DNA from: Bacteroidota bacterium
GTDB lineage: Bacteria > Bacteroidota > JABWAT01
Direction of reading: 5' to 3'
Assembly: GCA_020161835.1 (NCBI GenBank)
Contig: JAIUNL010000017.1
Location: 1 to 64,000, forward strand
Length of the DNA: 64,000 bases
A model generated the notes under the pieces. That model had not been told where the DNA came from. It saw only the letters and a list, made by a program, of their open reading frames with translations, and searched no databases. How positions within the stretch are numbered: the stretch's first letter is position 1; the number at the start of each line of letters is the position of its first letter. The position numbers were made by a program, and so were the translations under genes. Shown here piece by piece: positions 18,772-29,601 of the stretch.

Positions 18772-19026
18772 ATGCCTTATGTAATTTGCGAACCTTGTGT
18801 AAGCACATGCGATACCGCCTGTGTTGAAGTATGTCCTGTTGATTGTATTCAACCATCAGAAGGATTTGAAGATGTTGCAGGAAAGCAACTCTACATTAAT
18901 CCGGATGAGTGCATTGACTGTGGTGCCTGCGAGCCCGAATGCCCTGTTCAAGCCATTTTCCAGGTTGATGAAGTTCCGGATAAGTGGAAAAATTATATTG
19001 ATATTAATGCTGATTACTTCAAGTAA
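18772..19026 (+). CDS. Ferredoxin with two iron-sulfur clusters
   Basis: An 84-residue soluble electron carrier. N-terminal Cys 6, 9, 13, 17, 21 and 25 include CxxxCP (17-21); the C-terminal CIDCGACEPECP holds Cys 47, 50, 53 and 57. The extra N-terminal cysteines resemble 7Fe/8Fe ferredoxins with an interrupted first motif, so one cluster may be [3Fe-4S]. ATG at 18772 is supported by GAGGAG about 9 nt upstream, one of the few strong ribosome sites in this window. A likely partner is the 2-oxoacid:ferredoxin oxidoreductase at 61-64 kb, though not adjacent. Monocistronic, ending at a shared terminator. Confidence 0.92.
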   Translation: MPYVICEPCVSTCDTACVEVCPVDCIQPSEGFEDVAGKQLYINPDECIDCGACEPECPVQAIFQVDEVPDKWKNYIDINADYFK

Positions 19027-19041
19027 CCATCAAATTTCAGT

Positions 19042-19077
19042 AAAAAAAAAGCCAGTCAATCGACTGGCTTTTTTTTT
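19042..19077. terminator. Bidirectional terminator between ferredoxin gene and pta
   Basis: GCCAGTC (19051-19057), loop AATC, GACTGGC (19062-19068), flanked by nine As and nine Ts, serving the convergent ferredoxin and pta genes. Confidence 0.93.
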
Positions 19078-19091
19078 ACTTTTAATTGGAA

Positions 19092-20072
19092 TCAAACCGA
19101 TTTTAAAGCACAAATGGCAGCAACTGTGACAATATCCTCACTTTTACAACCCCGGCTCAAATCATTGATTGGTTTCGCTAAACCCTGAATAATGGGTCCA
19201 ATGGCCTCTGCCCCACCCAAACGTTCAGCAATTTTGTAACCGATATTCCCTGCGTCGAGATTTGGAAATACCATTACATTTGCCTTGCCTGCAACTTCAG
19301 AACCCGGAGCTTTTCTTTGACCAATTTCAGAAACAAATGCTGCATCAAACTGCATTTCTCCGTCAACATGAAGTGATGGTGCTTTCGCCTTCACCAATTG
19401 AAGGGCATTTACAACTTTATTCACTGCTTCGTGTTGGGCACTTCCCTTTGTAGAAAAGGAAAGCATGGCAATCCGGGCTTTTTCACCCGTAAGTGCTTCG
19501 TGGGTTTCGGCTGAGGCAATAGCAATGTCTGAAAGCTGATTCTCGTCCGGATAAGGCACCACGGCACAATCCCCAAATGTAACTGGACGACCATCCGGCA
19601 AGACCATCAGAAAAACAGAAGAAACCGTTTTATTCCCCACTTTCATGCCCACAACCTGAATTGCAGCCCGAAGTACATCAGCAGTGGTGGTTATTGCACC
19701 GGTTACACACCCGTCAGCATCACCCCGTCTTACCATCATTGCTGCAAAATAAAGCGGATCTTTCATTTTTTGCTTTGCTTCATCATGAGTGAGACCTTTT
19801 GCTTTTCTCAGATTAAAAAACTCATTTGTATAATCAAATGCCTTCTCACTGATAGCAGGATCTACAATGCTAACTTTTCCTGATAACCGGATTCCAGCAG
19901 AGTCTGCTGCTGCACGGATTTCTGATTCTTTTCCAACCAGAATACATCGGCAGATTTCTTCAGAGGAAAGTGTTTTAACAGCTTCAAGGGTTCTTTTTTC
20001 TGTTGATTCCGGAAAAACAATTCGCTTGTTCAGGGCTTTTGCATTTTCTCTAAGGGTTGTAATGATGCTCAT
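19092..20072 (-). CDS. pta: Phosphate acetyltransferase
   Basis: Interconverts acetyl-CoA and acetyl phosphate, for ATP-yielding acetate formation or acetate uptake. It has 326 residues, close to the usual single-domain Pta (about 330). Visible family motifs are KRIVFPES near the N-terminus, RRGDADGCVTGA, PDENQLSDIA and VFPNLDAGNIGYK near the C-terminus. I chose ATG at 20072 because AGGT lies 8-11 nt upstream and the protein begins at the conserved domain; a further in-frame ATG at 20129 would sit inside comF. It follows comF by 8 nt. No ackA is visible. Confidence 0.93.
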   Translation of the reverse strand: MSIITTLRENAKALNKRIVFPESTEKRTLEAVKTLSSEEICRCILVGKESEIRAAADSAGIRLSGKVSIVDPAISEKAFDYTNEFFNLRKAKGLTHDEAKQKMKDPLYFAAMMVRRGDADGCVTGAITTTADVLRAAIQVVGMKVGNKTVSSVFLMVLPDGRPVTFGDCAVVPYPDENQLSDIAIASAETHEALTGEKARIAMLSFSTKGSAQHEAVNKVVNALQLVKAKAPSLHVDGEMQFDAAFVSEIGQRKAPGSEVAGKANVMVFPNLDAGNIGYKIAERLGGAEAIGPIIQGLAKPINDLSRGCKSEDIVTVAAICALKSV

Positions 20073-20080
20073 TTTAAAAC

Positions 20081-20791
20081 CTATTCTGTAAGTGCTAGGG
20101 TTGCGATTGAAATTTTGGCTTTTGGCCATTTTGAAAGAATCAGCTTTCCGGCCTGTTCAAGGGTTGCTCCTGTTGTGATGATATCATCAACAAGAATAAT
20201 TTGCCGGTTGTTCAGGTCAAACGTAAATTCAGGGTTAAGCCCAAAGACTTCCTGCTGACTTTTCCAGCGTGAAATTCGATCCTTTTTGGTCTGAGAATCA
20301 GTTTGTCTGGTCTTAATGATTATATCTGTTTCAGGTATGACTACCTTTTTTGATTTCTTTGCAATACCGAGTGCAATCATGTAGGCCTGATTATATCCCC
20401 GGTCAATCTGTTTGAGTTTATGTACCGGAACTGGTACAAGAAACGCTGGCTCTGATCCGGATTCAAAACTATCCTCAATTTTACCGCCAAGAAACTTACC
20501 CAGAAAAAGACCAATTTCCTTTCTGTTCTGATATTTCAGATTCTGAAAAAGTGTTTTCAGGGGTGATGAATGCTGGTACCAATAAAGTGTAAAGTTTTGA
20601 TCAATATTAACCCTTCCTGTCATTCTGCTTTTTAACACCTGTCTGATATCAAGTGACGGGTCATAAACCTTAATCTGGTTCCAGCATGAAAAACAAAGAA
20701 AGTCAGCGTTTTCATCCCGTCTTTTTCCACAATGAAGACAAATTGGCGGGTAGATGAAATTGAGACCCGTTCTTAAAATTGAAAGAAACAT
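20081..20791 (-). CDS. comF: ComF-family phosphoribosyltransferase-like protein
   Basis: A 236-residue cytosolic protein of the ComF family, which supports uptake of transforming DNA in competent bacteria. An N-terminal zinc-ribbon-like pair, CLHCGKR and CFSCW, is followed by a PRTase fold with the PRPP loop ILVDDIITTGATLEQ near the C-terminus. I use ATG at 20791; a TTG two codons earlier is likely a decoy because it overlaps a candidate promoter. No other competence gene is near. Followed by pta after 8 nt. Confidence 0.88.
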   Translation of the reverse strand: MFLSILRTGLNFIYPPICLHCGKRRDENADFLCFSCWNQIKVYDPSLDIRQVLKSRMTGRVNIDQNFTLYWYQHSSPLKTLFQNLKYQNRKEIGLFLGKFLGGKIEDSFESGSEPAFLVPVPVHKLKQIDRGYNQAYMIALGIAKKSKKVVIPETDIIIKTRQTDSQTKKDRISRWKSQQEVFGLNPEFTFDLNNRQIILVDDIITTGATLEQAGKLILSKWPKAKISIATLALTE

Positions 20792-20794
20792 AGT

Positions 20795-20827
20795 CAAAGT
20801 GAGAAATAATTACATTTAAGATACAAA
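20795..20827 (-). promoter_or_regulatory. Candidate leaderless promoter of comF
   Basis: On the minus strand TTTG (20827-20824), 21-nt spacer, TCACTTTG (20802-20795), one mismatch from TAnnTTTG. Only 3 nt separate it from the comF ATG, which would put transcription start at or beside the start codon. Confidence 0.4.
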
Positions 20828-20862
20828 ACTGGAAACTGAGTTTCTTTCTTTCAGCTCATTTT

Positions 20863-23800
20863 TCAGAAATAGGCACTGACCTCAGCCCGAAGGGTGTGAA
20901 TAGCAGGAGCATTATTTATGATTCTGCCGTCATAGCTGATAAAACTGCTGATAAAAGAAGAAATCTGATAGTCGAAATAGAGTTTCCAGGATATCAACTT
21001 ACCATCCGGATTTCCGTTTGTAAGTTCATAGGGGATCGATGCTGACGTACCGGTAACCTTGGTACCGGTATACTCCAATTCTGCCCTGAATCTTCCTTTT
21101 GAGGTAAACGAATAGGAATACCTGGCAATCTCACTCCAGATCAAGGCTTTCAGACCTTCTGCACCCTTTTGTTTTCGGGAGTCCAGATTTGATTTTAATC
21201 CGATTTCCCAGGTGTAGCCAGTCCGGTAGCTGACATCCGGCCCGATAAACAAACTCTGAATTTCATAATCAGGACGATAATTAAGTTTTGAATCGTACTG
21301 AGTTAAAATAAAACCTGCATCAGTCTTGGTATAAATATTGGTCAGGGCTTTCCAGTTGATTCTGACAGACTTTTCAGAAAAATGCCTGACTTCTGTATCC
21401 AAAGAAAATTGAACCATACTTTTACGTTCATCTGACCTGAGTCTCAAACTGAAATCACGGCTTTGTTCATTAAAGAATAAATCCTGTATCCATTGCTGGG
21501 TGCCTGCAATAGTAGTTGAATCATTAAAAAATGACCCGATTTTCAGAAAATACACATCAGAAAGCCGGGTTGTACGGGTTTTCTCTTCGAGATTCAGTAC
21601 AGTTTCAGTTGACCAGTAATTTTGAATCCATCCTGGTAAAAAGGAAAAAGCTTCAGATTTTGACGGTTTTAAACGTATTCTCCATGAAGCTCTGAGGTCA
21701 ACAACCGGTTCAAGATTTTCACTTGGGAAAGTTCTGAGAACATACTCACCATCATCAAATCGTGTCAGTTCAAACTCATTGATTTCCTGAATTCCATTTG
21801 AATTCCGGTCATTCCAGACGTAATTGCCCAAACCCTTTTGAACTTTTATAAAAATCCGGTCTTGTTTTGATGTTTTCTGTGTGTTAACCTGATAATCAGT
21901 TTCAGATTCTATTGAACGGTTCAGCGGACTGAAAGTCGTCGTCCATTTTATCAGTGTTGCTTCAGAATTTGCATTTCCCTTTTTCCGGAACAGTTCAGAA
22001 TAATTTTTAAAATAATTGGTAACCGCCAGATCACTTCCAAAACTCTTCCATTCTGAAAGGGAAAAGTTTAAGGTCTGGGTATAAGCTGTACTTGATCGGT
22101 AAAACCTTCCGCTGTCAGGTTCTGATTCCGTTCTGATTTTTCCACCAACTGATGTTTTAATCAGTTCATACGATCCTGAAAGTATCAGTTCACCTTCATC
22201 TGCCAGGTAAGACGAAGTAAGGAGGGAATCTGCACTTGTTTTTGTAGTTGATTTATTCTCATGAAGCCATTTCAAAGATGGAGTCACCCACATATTTGGA
22301 TAGGATAAAGAAGCTGTTTGCTGATTCCATTCAGTTTTCTGATCGGTACGTTTGTTATCGCCCTGGGTTTGTAAAATTGAATAGGAAGAATGAACCCAGT
22401 CCGGAATGGTTTCAGTAAAATCTGCAAAAACTTTTTTTGATTGGAACTGACTGCCCTGATTTAACAAACCCACACCGGCATTAAAAGAAACTGGCAAAAC
22501 ATATTTCCAGCCGGCATTCCATTCCAACTGTCTTTCAACACCGGTTTCAGGTTCAACATACGCCCAATTGCGATTATATTCAACAGATTCAAAACGGTCG
22601 ATAAATGCAAACCGCCGGCCAACATAACGTTGAAAAACAGTACTTGAAAAAGTACCGATCTCAGAACCATTAATTTTAACCAGATTTAATTTGTAATTCA
22701 GTCGGTTAGAAAAGGCAATGTCCTTCCGTTTATTTTCATCCAGAGAAGAAAATTGATTTTCATCACGGTCTGAGGCTGCAAATTCCTGAACCAACGAAAG
22801 ATTGGGACTCAGAAATAGTTTTGATTTGATATTTACAGCCTGGGTAAGTGATGGCAGCGGAAGGTAAATAATGGGATCGTAATTTCCGCCGGGGCCAACA
22901 TACTCGTAAAAACCAAATGTTTTACGTGTGTAATGACCGGTACCGGGTTTAACTTCTGTAAACGAGACACGGTATAACGCCTTCGGGTTTCCAGGTGCAT
23001 ACCTGTAAAAAGTAACAGGCTCTGTTGAAGTCAACGAATCAACCCGAATATAATTACCGGCGGCCTGACCTGTTTCACTGTTAAATCCAACTGAATCAAC
23101 ACCTGATTTGAATGCCTTTAATGGATCATTTCCAGCATTTGCAATCAGCTCTTTATCTAAATCAGAAAGTTCAAGATCAAGCGGTGCATTTTTGTTGTCA
23201 GCTTCCCTTACAGCATTAATTCTCAGTTCGCCCAATCCGCCGGGCAAAGTGACAGAAGCATTCCCTGCATAAAAATCACGGGCATATAATCTGTCTGAAT
23301 ATTCAAAATCAACGGTCACCCGGGATGCTGTACTCATCAGGACTTTTGGTGTAAAAGTTAATTCGCCAGATGCATAATCAATAATATAATCATTGGTTTC
23401 ACCCCGGCTCAGCAAAATTCCATTCAGATAAACCCGTTCTGTACCAGCAAGAATGATAATAAACTTTTCGTTGTATTTACCTCTCAGCCGGTACGGACCC
23501 TGATTCCCGTCCGTTCCGTTAAACTGATTTGAATTGAACTTTCCTTTGGCGTTGGCAAATGCAAAAAGTCCTGATGTGTTTGCATATTTGCCGGTTACCT
23601 GAAGGCCTTGCAGCTTCCGGTTGTAATTCGAAAAAGTCATTTCAGATTCATTCAGATTATAATCACCCAGGGTCAAACTATATGATTTGTGTTTGAGCTG
23701 GATAAAAACTTTATCGAGTTCCTGCAGCGTTTGTGTATTTCCTTCAGGCTGAATCGGAATGTTTTCGTCGGTTAGCACTGCCGAAATTTCAACATCATCA

Positions 23801-24408
23801 GTAAGATTTCCTTCAAGTTCCATTCTGAAACCACTGTTCAGCGTCAGATCACGATTTGAACCTACCGTAATCCCCCGAACAAATGAACCCGACTTTCTCA
23901 ACCGGGAATCATCCCACAAATTGGGCAGCACTTTTGTTGTCGTTACTGCCTGAGCAGTTGAAATCTCTCCGCCAAGTGCATTTGTTTTCCCGATTGTATA
24001 TCGTTTATATTCCTTTTGAACCGTGAAGGGAAAATATCTGAAGTGAAGAAAAAGTGAATCATCGGGATGGCTTGCAAACCAGGTGTTAATTTCAGGAACA
24101 GAAACTGTATTGGTTTGAAAATTGAACAGAACGCTAAAACTATGATCAGACCGGGACCATTTGAATGAGGATTCAGATATAAGTTCTTCCCTTTCAAGTT
24201 TAAGCGGAAATTGTGTCTTCTGTGTAATAAGTACGGAATCAGCGTTGGAAGGTCTTAGCTGGGAAAAGGCATTTTCTGGGCGGATAAAAAATATGGCAAT
24301 AAGAACAATTACCCAAATGCTGCTTTTTGGGTAAAAGAAAAGGTTACTGACTCTTTCCCTTACCTTGTTGGAAATCGTTTTATTGACAGGTTTTGGTTCG
24401 GAAATCAA
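20863..24408 (-). CDS. Large outer-membrane beta-barrel protein of unknown function
   Basis: An 1181-residue exported protein. A hydrophobic segment (about 29-45) ends in AFSQ, a plausible signal cleavage site. The rest is rich in alternating hydrophobic and polar strands, and the last residues (RAEVSAYF) end in aromatic Phe like outer-membrane barrels. Notable segments are YIIDYASGELTFTP and WNDRNSNGIQEINEFEL, a calcium-loop-like motif that I recall from uncharacterised FCB surface proteins. No enzymatic domain recognised. It starts with TTG at 24408 in a TTGA overlap with the stop of the NHL-repeat gene, so the two are translationally coupled and likely work together at the surface. Confidence 0.7.
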   Translation of the reverse strand: MISEPKPVNKTISNKVRERVSNLFFYPKSSIWVIVLIAIFFIRPENAFSQLRPSNADSVLITQKTQFPLKLEREELISESSFKWSRSDHSFSVLFNFQTNTVSVPEINTWFASHPDDSLFLHFRYFPFTVQKEYKRYTIGKTNALGGEISTAQAVTTTKVLPNLWDDSRLRKSGSFVRGITVGSNRDLTLNSGFRMELEGNLTDDVEISAVLTDENIPIQPEGNTQTLQELDKVFIQLKHKSYSLTLGDYNLNESEMTFSNYNRKLQGLQVTGKYANTSGLFAFANAKGKFNSNQFNGTDGNQGPYRLRGKYNEKFIIILAGTERVYLNGILLSRGETNDYIIDYASGELTFTPKVLMSTASRVTVDFEYSDRLYARDFYAGNASVTLPGGLGELRINAVREADNKNAPLDLELSDLDKELIANAGNDPLKAFKSGVDSVGFNSETGQAAGNYIRVDSLTSTEPVTFYRYAPGNPKALYRVSFTEVKPGTGHYTRKTFGFYEYVGPGGNYDPIIYLPLPSLTQAVNIKSKLFLSPNLSLVQEFAASDRDENQFSSLDENKRKDIAFSNRLNYKLNLVKINGSEIGTFSSTVFQRYVGRRFAFIDRFESVEYNRNWAYVEPETGVERQLEWNAGWKYVLPVSFNAGVGLLNQGSQFQSKKVFADFTETIPDWVHSSYSILQTQGDNKRTDQKTEWNQQTASLSYPNMWVTPSLKWLHENKSTTKTSADSLLTSSYLADEGELILSGSYELIKTSVGGKIRTESEPDSGRFYRSSTAYTQTLNFSLSEWKSFGSDLAVTNYFKNYSELFRKKGNANSEATLIKWTTTFSPLNRSIESETDYQVNTQKTSKQDRIFIKVQKGLGNYVWNDRNSNGIQEINEFELTRFDDGEYVLRTFPSENLEPVVDLRASWRIRLKPSKSEAFSFLPGWIQNYWSTETVLNLEEKTRTTRLSDVYFLKIGSFFNDSTTIAGTQQWIQDLFFNEQSRDFSLRLRSDERKSMVQFSLDTEVRHFSEKSVRINWKALTNIYTKTDAGFILTQYDSKLNYRPDYEIQSLFIGPDVSYRTGYTWEIGLKSNLDSRKQKGAEGLKALIWSEIARYSYSFTSKGRFRAELEYTGTKVTGTSASIPYELTNGNPDGKLISWKLYFDYQISSFISSFISYDGRIINNAPAIHTLRAEVSAYF

Positions 24409-25301
24409 TTTGGTTTTAAACTTAAAATCAAAAGAATTGAATCTGTAAGTACATAAATCCGGTTTGTCCGGAATGCGAAATCTCTGATAGGATCAGGGGT
24501 CATCCAATTAAAGTCAAAGGATTCAAATTCACTGGTTTTATCAACAGGAGCTAAAGTGTTTGCAGAAAGTTTCCACCACATATTCCGGAAGGAGAATAAA
24601 CTGCCTTTTCCTGTAACAATCTTTCTTACTGGATTACCATACCAGTCAAAAACCTTATAAAGACTATCTGCACCGTCAAAGATGGCGATTTCACGTTCAC
24701 CATATACTGCAGATTCTGGCTGAATCAATTGAAAAGAACCTGCTTCGATGCCACCATACCTGAAAATTGAACCAAACTGAAGGTTCATTCTGATCAGATT
24801 CCTGTTTTCCTGATCTACAACCATCCAATCGTTATTTGGCAGTAAGGCCATGAAAACCGGGTAACCGAACGCCATGTCAGGATGTTGAGGATTACGCCCG
24901 GAGGTGATTGAAATGAGACCTAATTCACGGGTAAGAAGGGTGATGCGGTTATTTTTGTAATCTGCGACATAGACATTCAGATCATTTGCAACCCAAACTG
25001 ATTTGGGCTCATTCAGAAATTGTGAACCCGATCCTTTTCCGCCAAAAGAGGAAAGCACTTTCCCATTTTCATCCATTTTATCAATCCGGGAAGCAGGTTC
25101 AGAAAAGAGGAAAATTTCACCTGAAGCAGACACTGTTACACCGGTGTAAACCTGTTGAAGGCTGATTGAACGTATAGGTTTCAACTCAATGGATTGCGCA
25201 ACCGAAAACGAAGATGAAAAAAGCAGAACAAGTGAAAAGCAGACCCGTTTACACAATTCATGTAAAGAAAAGCTTGCTATTTTAGAACTTGATTTCTGCA
25301 T
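24405..25301 (-). CDS. Exported NHL/six-bladed propeller repeat protein
   Basis: A 298-residue protein with signal peptide (about 1-36, hydrophobic VCFSLVLLFSSSFSVAQ). The mature part has repeated short strands with NHL-like phrases: GGKGSGSQFLNEPKSVWV, LNVYVADYKNNRITL, NDWMVVDQENRNLIRM. This predicts a beta-propeller in the periplasm or on the surface, a binding scaffold rather than an obvious enzyme. ATG at 25301, six nt after the epimerase gene, and overlapping the big barrel gene downstream by 4 nt. Function unknown; the coupling suggests it is an accessory lipid- or sugar-facing partner of the barrel. Confidence 0.75.
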   Translation of the reverse strand: MQKSSSKIASFSLHELCKRVCFSLVLLFSSSFSVAQSIELKPIRSISLQQVYTGVTVSASGEIFLFSEPASRIDKMDENGKVLSSFGGKGSGSQFLNEPKSVWVANDLNVYVADYKNNRITLLTRELGLISITSGRNPQHPDMAFGYPVFMALLPNNDWMVVDQENRNLIRMNLQFGSIFRYGGIEAGSFQLIQPESAVYGEREIAIFDGADSLYKVFDWYGNPVRKIVTGKGSLFSFRNMWWKLSANTLAPVDKTSEFESFDFNWMTPDPIRDFAFRTNRIYVLTDSILLILSLKPN

Positions 25302-25307
25302 ACTTTT

Positions 25308-26234
25308 TTAACCCTGATGGTGAGATTTAAACCACTCAACAGTGATTTTGAGCCCTTCTTCAAGACTCATTTTCTGAGCCCATCCCAATTCTTCACTGAT
25401 TTTTCTGGTTGATAAAACAGATCTTTGCTGTTCCCCGGCTTTTGCTTCGGCATGAATTTCTTTTGCTGGATTTCCAAGCGCCTGGTTGATGACGGTAAAC
25501 AACCGGTTAACATCAGTTTCTATTCCGGTACCAACATTGAAAATACCCGACTTTTTATAATCGAGTGCGAGCAGATTTGCCTGAACCACATCACCAACAT
25601 AGGTATAGTCACGGGTTTGGGTTCCTGGTCCATTAATAACCGGTTGTTCACCAGCGAGAATTTTCTTGATAAAAATGGCGATGACCCCAGCCTCACCGTG
25701 AGGATTCTGTCGTGGACCGTAAATATTTCCATAACGGAGAATGACATGTTCCAAACCAAAGACTTCTTTATAATAGAACAGATATTTTTCAAGACAAAGT
25801 TTGGTGATTCCATACGGAGAAAGCGGACGTAACGGATGTTCTTCATCTGCCGGGAAATAATCTTGTTCACCATAAATAGCACCACCGGTTGAAGAAAACA
25901 TAAATTTTCTGACACCATTCTTTCTGCAGGCTTCCAAAAGGTTCAATGAACCAATCACATTTGTAGTTGCATCAAACATCGGGTCAGATACACTTTTCCG
26001 TACATCCATTTGTGCAGCATGGTGAATAACCACTTCTGGTTTAAACTCAGCAACCAAATTCTGAATCTCCGGATCGCCTATATCCAGCTTATGAAATTTT
26101 GCTTTCGGATTTATATTTTTCTCAAATCCGCAGTATAAATTATCAACAACGACAATCTCATGTCCTTTTTCAATCAGAGCATCAACGACATGACTGGCAA
26201 TGAACCCTGCACCCCCGGTTGCTAATATTTTCAT
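25308..26234 (-). CDS. NAD-dependent nucleotide-sugar epimerase/dehydratase (GalE-like extended SDR)
   Basis: A 308-residue extended short-chain dehydrogenase. The NAD-binding loop is TGGAGFIASHVVDAL (7-21), the acidic end of strand 2 is VVDNL, and the catalytic motif YGITKLCLEKY (YxxxK) is near residues 144-154, with RYGNIYGPRQNP and NVGTGIETDV as in UDP-glucose 4-epimerases. Substrate is probably a UDP- or dTDP-sugar for surface polysaccharide. It overlaps purD by 4 nt (ATGA) and precedes the NHL and barrel genes, so it may belong to a surface-assembly operon that begins at purD. Confidence 0.9.
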   Translation of the reverse strand: MKILATGGAGFIASHVVDALIEKGHEIVVVDNLYCGFEKNINPKAKFHKLDIGDPEIQNLVAEFKPEVVIHHAAQMDVRKSVSDPMFDATTNVIGSLNLLEACRKNGVRKFMFSSTGGAIYGEQDYFPADEEHPLRPLSPYGITKLCLEKYLFYYKEVFGLEHVILRYGNIYGPRQNPHGEAGVIAIFIKKILAGEQPVINGPGTQTRDYTYVGDVVQANLLALDYKKSGIFNVGTGIETDVNRLFTVINQALGNPAKEIHAEAKAGEQQRSVLSTRKISEELGWAQKMSLEEGLKITVEWFKSHHQG

Positions 26235-27517
26235 TTGCTGTTCCTTTCCAAAGCTTCAATTCCCTTTTTCCCAATGTCTTTACGGTAAATCATACCATCA
26301 AATGAAACGGTTTTTATATGCTGGTAAGCTCTTTCCAGACTTTTTTCAAGTGTATCACCAAAACCGACAATGCCCAAAACACGGCCACCATCTGAAACTA
26401 CTTTGCCTCCAGCCAGTTTGGTGCCGGCATGGAAAATCCGTTTATCAGGATTGTCTTTTGAAGTGAAGGTAATTTCTTTCCCTTTTTCGTAAGCATCCGG
26501 GTAGCCTTTTGCAGCCGCCACAACAACAGAAGCAAATCCATTTCTGAACTGAATCTCAGATTTCAATTTGCCATCTGCAACTTCTTCCATCAGCTTTAGC
26601 AAATCGGTTTCCAGCAGCATCATTTCAACCTGGCACTCAGGATCACCAAATCTCACGTTATACTCTACTACCTTGGGTCCATCATCTGTAATCATTAGAC
26701 CTACATACAAAATTCCGGTGTAGGGATGATTTTCAGATCTCAATCCGTCAAGAGTCGGTTTAATAATGGTATCATCAACAATTTTCATGATTTCGGGTGT
26801 ACAAACCGGAGCAGGTGCATAAGCTCCCATTCCACCGGTATTTTTCCCTGTATCGCCATCACCAATGCGTTTATGATCCTGTGCAGCCGGGAAAACACGA
26901 TAAGTTGTTCCATCTGTGAGAACAAAAACCGTTGCTTCTTCTCCATCCATAAACTCTTCAACTACAACTTTATCACCTGCATTTCCAAAACTTTTCTGGT
27001 CAAAATACAGTTGAACCGCATTGAGTGCTTCTTCTAAATTTTGGGGAATGATAACACCTTTACCCGCAGCAAGACCATCGGCCTTCAACACAATCGGGAA
27101 AGTTGATGTTTTGAGGAAGGAAATCAGCTTTTCCTTTTCTGATGCTTCAAAAACCCAATGACCTGCAGTTGGAATTTTATGACGATCCATGAAGGATTTT
27201 GCAAATATTTTTGATCCTTCAAGAGTTGCGCAATACCGGTCAGGACCAAAAATCGCCAATTTCCGCTTTCTGAATGTATCAACAATTCCTAAAACAAGAG
27301 GCTCTTCAGGACCTACAATTGTGAGATCAATCTTTTTTTCTTCGGCGAAACGGGCTAAAGCCTTGATTTCGTTGGCCTTAATCGGGACATTTTCCCCATA
27401 ATAAGGAGTTCCACCGTTTCCTGGAGCGAAATATAGTTTTGTTGGAATTTCAGATAAAGCGAGTTTCCATCCAATGGCATATTCCCTGCCACCAGAACCA
27501 ATAATCAAAATTTTCAC
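26231..27517 (-). CDS. purD: Phosphoribosylamine-glycine ligase
   Basis: GAR synthetase, the second step of purine synthesis: joins glycine to phosphoribosylamine with ATP. It has 428 residues, normal length. MKILIIGSGGREYAI starts the N-domain; KADGLAAGKGV is the ATP-grasp loop; NTGGMGAYAPAPV and VVEYNVRFGDPECQ are signature PurD motifs. Start is GTG at 27517 with AGGA about 8 nt upstream, then a 4-nt overlap into the epimerase gene. Another purine gene (purL) lies 26 kb away in this window, so the pathway is dispersed. Confidence 0.97.
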   Translation of the reverse strand: MKILIIGSGGREYAIGWKLALSEIPTKLYFAPGNGGTPYYGENVPIKANEIKALARFAEEKKIDLTIVGPEEPLVLGIVDTFRKRKLAIFGPDRYCATLEGSKIFAKSFMDRHKIPTAGHWVFEASEKEKLISFLKTSTFPIVLKADGLAAGKGVIIPQNLEEALNAVQLYFDQKSFGNAGDKVVVEEFMDGEEATVFVLTDGTTYRVFPAAQDHKRIGDGDTGKNTGGMGAYAPAPVCTPEIMKIVDDTIIKPTLDGLRSENHPYTGILYVGLMITDDGPKVVEYNVRFGDPECQVEMMLLETDLLKLMEEVADGKLKSEIQFRNGFASVVVAAAKGYPDAYEKGKEITFTSKDNPDKRIFHAGTKLAGGKVVSDGGRVLGIVGFGDTLEKSLERAYQHIKTVSFDGMIYRKDIGKKGIEALERNSK

Positions 27518-27613
27518 TTGAGTCCTGTTATAAAAAGAATAAACGAAAAATACCGTTGTTCAATGACTGAAAAATACTGTGCGTATAAACCGGCTTCATT
27601 TTTGAAACCCGAA

Positions 27614-28084
27614 TTATTCAACCAGTCCTAAAAATTTACCCTTAAGCTGGCCGTTTTGATCCGGTTCAAATTTAAGGGCATGAATACTAGCTGTATGAAC
27701 CGGGATACCCCGTGTTTGTACGTGACCGTATTTGCAAATAAAATCGCCAATCAGCGGTTGATGAGATATTAAAAAGAGTGTTTGGTGATCCCAGACTTTT
27801 ATTTCTTCAAAAAGTGCTGATGGGAATGAAGAATAAACCAACGACTGACAATCATACTTGGGAAGTTCATTTGGAAGCAAATCCCTGATAACCTGCCAGG
27901 TCATTTGAGCCCGCCAAACCGGTGAAACAAGAAAAACATCTGGCATATCATGAGTTTTTTGAAAGGCTCGGAAGGCTGTCTGTACCTCTCTGATCCCGTT
28001 TTGAGTTAATTCACGGTCAAAATCTGATTGTCCGGGTAGGGTGCCAGCTTCACCATGCCTCATTAAAAAGATGTTTTTATACAT
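27614..28084 (-). CDS. SixA-like histidine phosphatase
   Basis: A 156-residue small member of the histidine phosphatase (phosphoglycerate-mutase-like) superfamily. The catalytic phospho-histidine motif LMRHGEAG lies at residues 7-14; SPVWRAQMTW and LISHQPLIGDF supply the second Arg and His. Small size and MRHGEA motif fit SixA, which dephosphorylates phospho-His proteins. It lies divergent from eno with 102 bp between; glycolytic mutase activity is unlikely at this size. Confidence 0.85.
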   Translation of the reverse strand: MYKNIFLMRHGEAGTLPGQSDFDRELTQNGIREVQTAFRAFQKTHDMPDVFLVSPVWRAQMTWQVIRDLLPNELPKYDCQSLVYSSFPSALFEEIKVWDHQTLFLISHQPLIGDFICKYGHVQTRGIPVHTASIHALKFEPDQNGQLKGKFLGLVE

Positions 28085-28111
28085 TAATTAATCCAGAGTT
28101 AATCCTCTTAA

Positions 28112-29491
<1,380 letters not shown>

Positions 29492-29510
29492 CTTTTCCTG
29501 CTTTTATTTA

Positions 29511-29544
29511 AAAGCCATCCGGATAACCGGATGGCTTTTTTTTT
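29511..29544 (+). terminator. Intrinsic terminator of eno
   Basis: GCCATCCGG (29514-29522), loop ATAA, CCGGATGGC (29527-29535), then nine Ts; 20 nt after the eno stop codon. Confidence 0.95.
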
Positions 29545-29563
29545 GTTTATAAATTCTGTTCTG

Positions 29564-29594
29564 TTTGAACTGTAACATCCCTGCTTTAACTTTG
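29564..29594 (+). promoter_or_regulatory. Bacteroidota-type promoter of the ftsB/divIC-like gene
   Basis: TTTG (29564-29567), 19-nt spacer, TAACTTTG (29587-29594): an exact match to the Bacteroidota sigma consensus. Only 7 nt lie between the -7 element and the ATG at 29602, so the mRNA probably has little or no 5' leader. Confidence 0.8.
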
Positions 29595-29601
29595 TGCCAT
29601 T

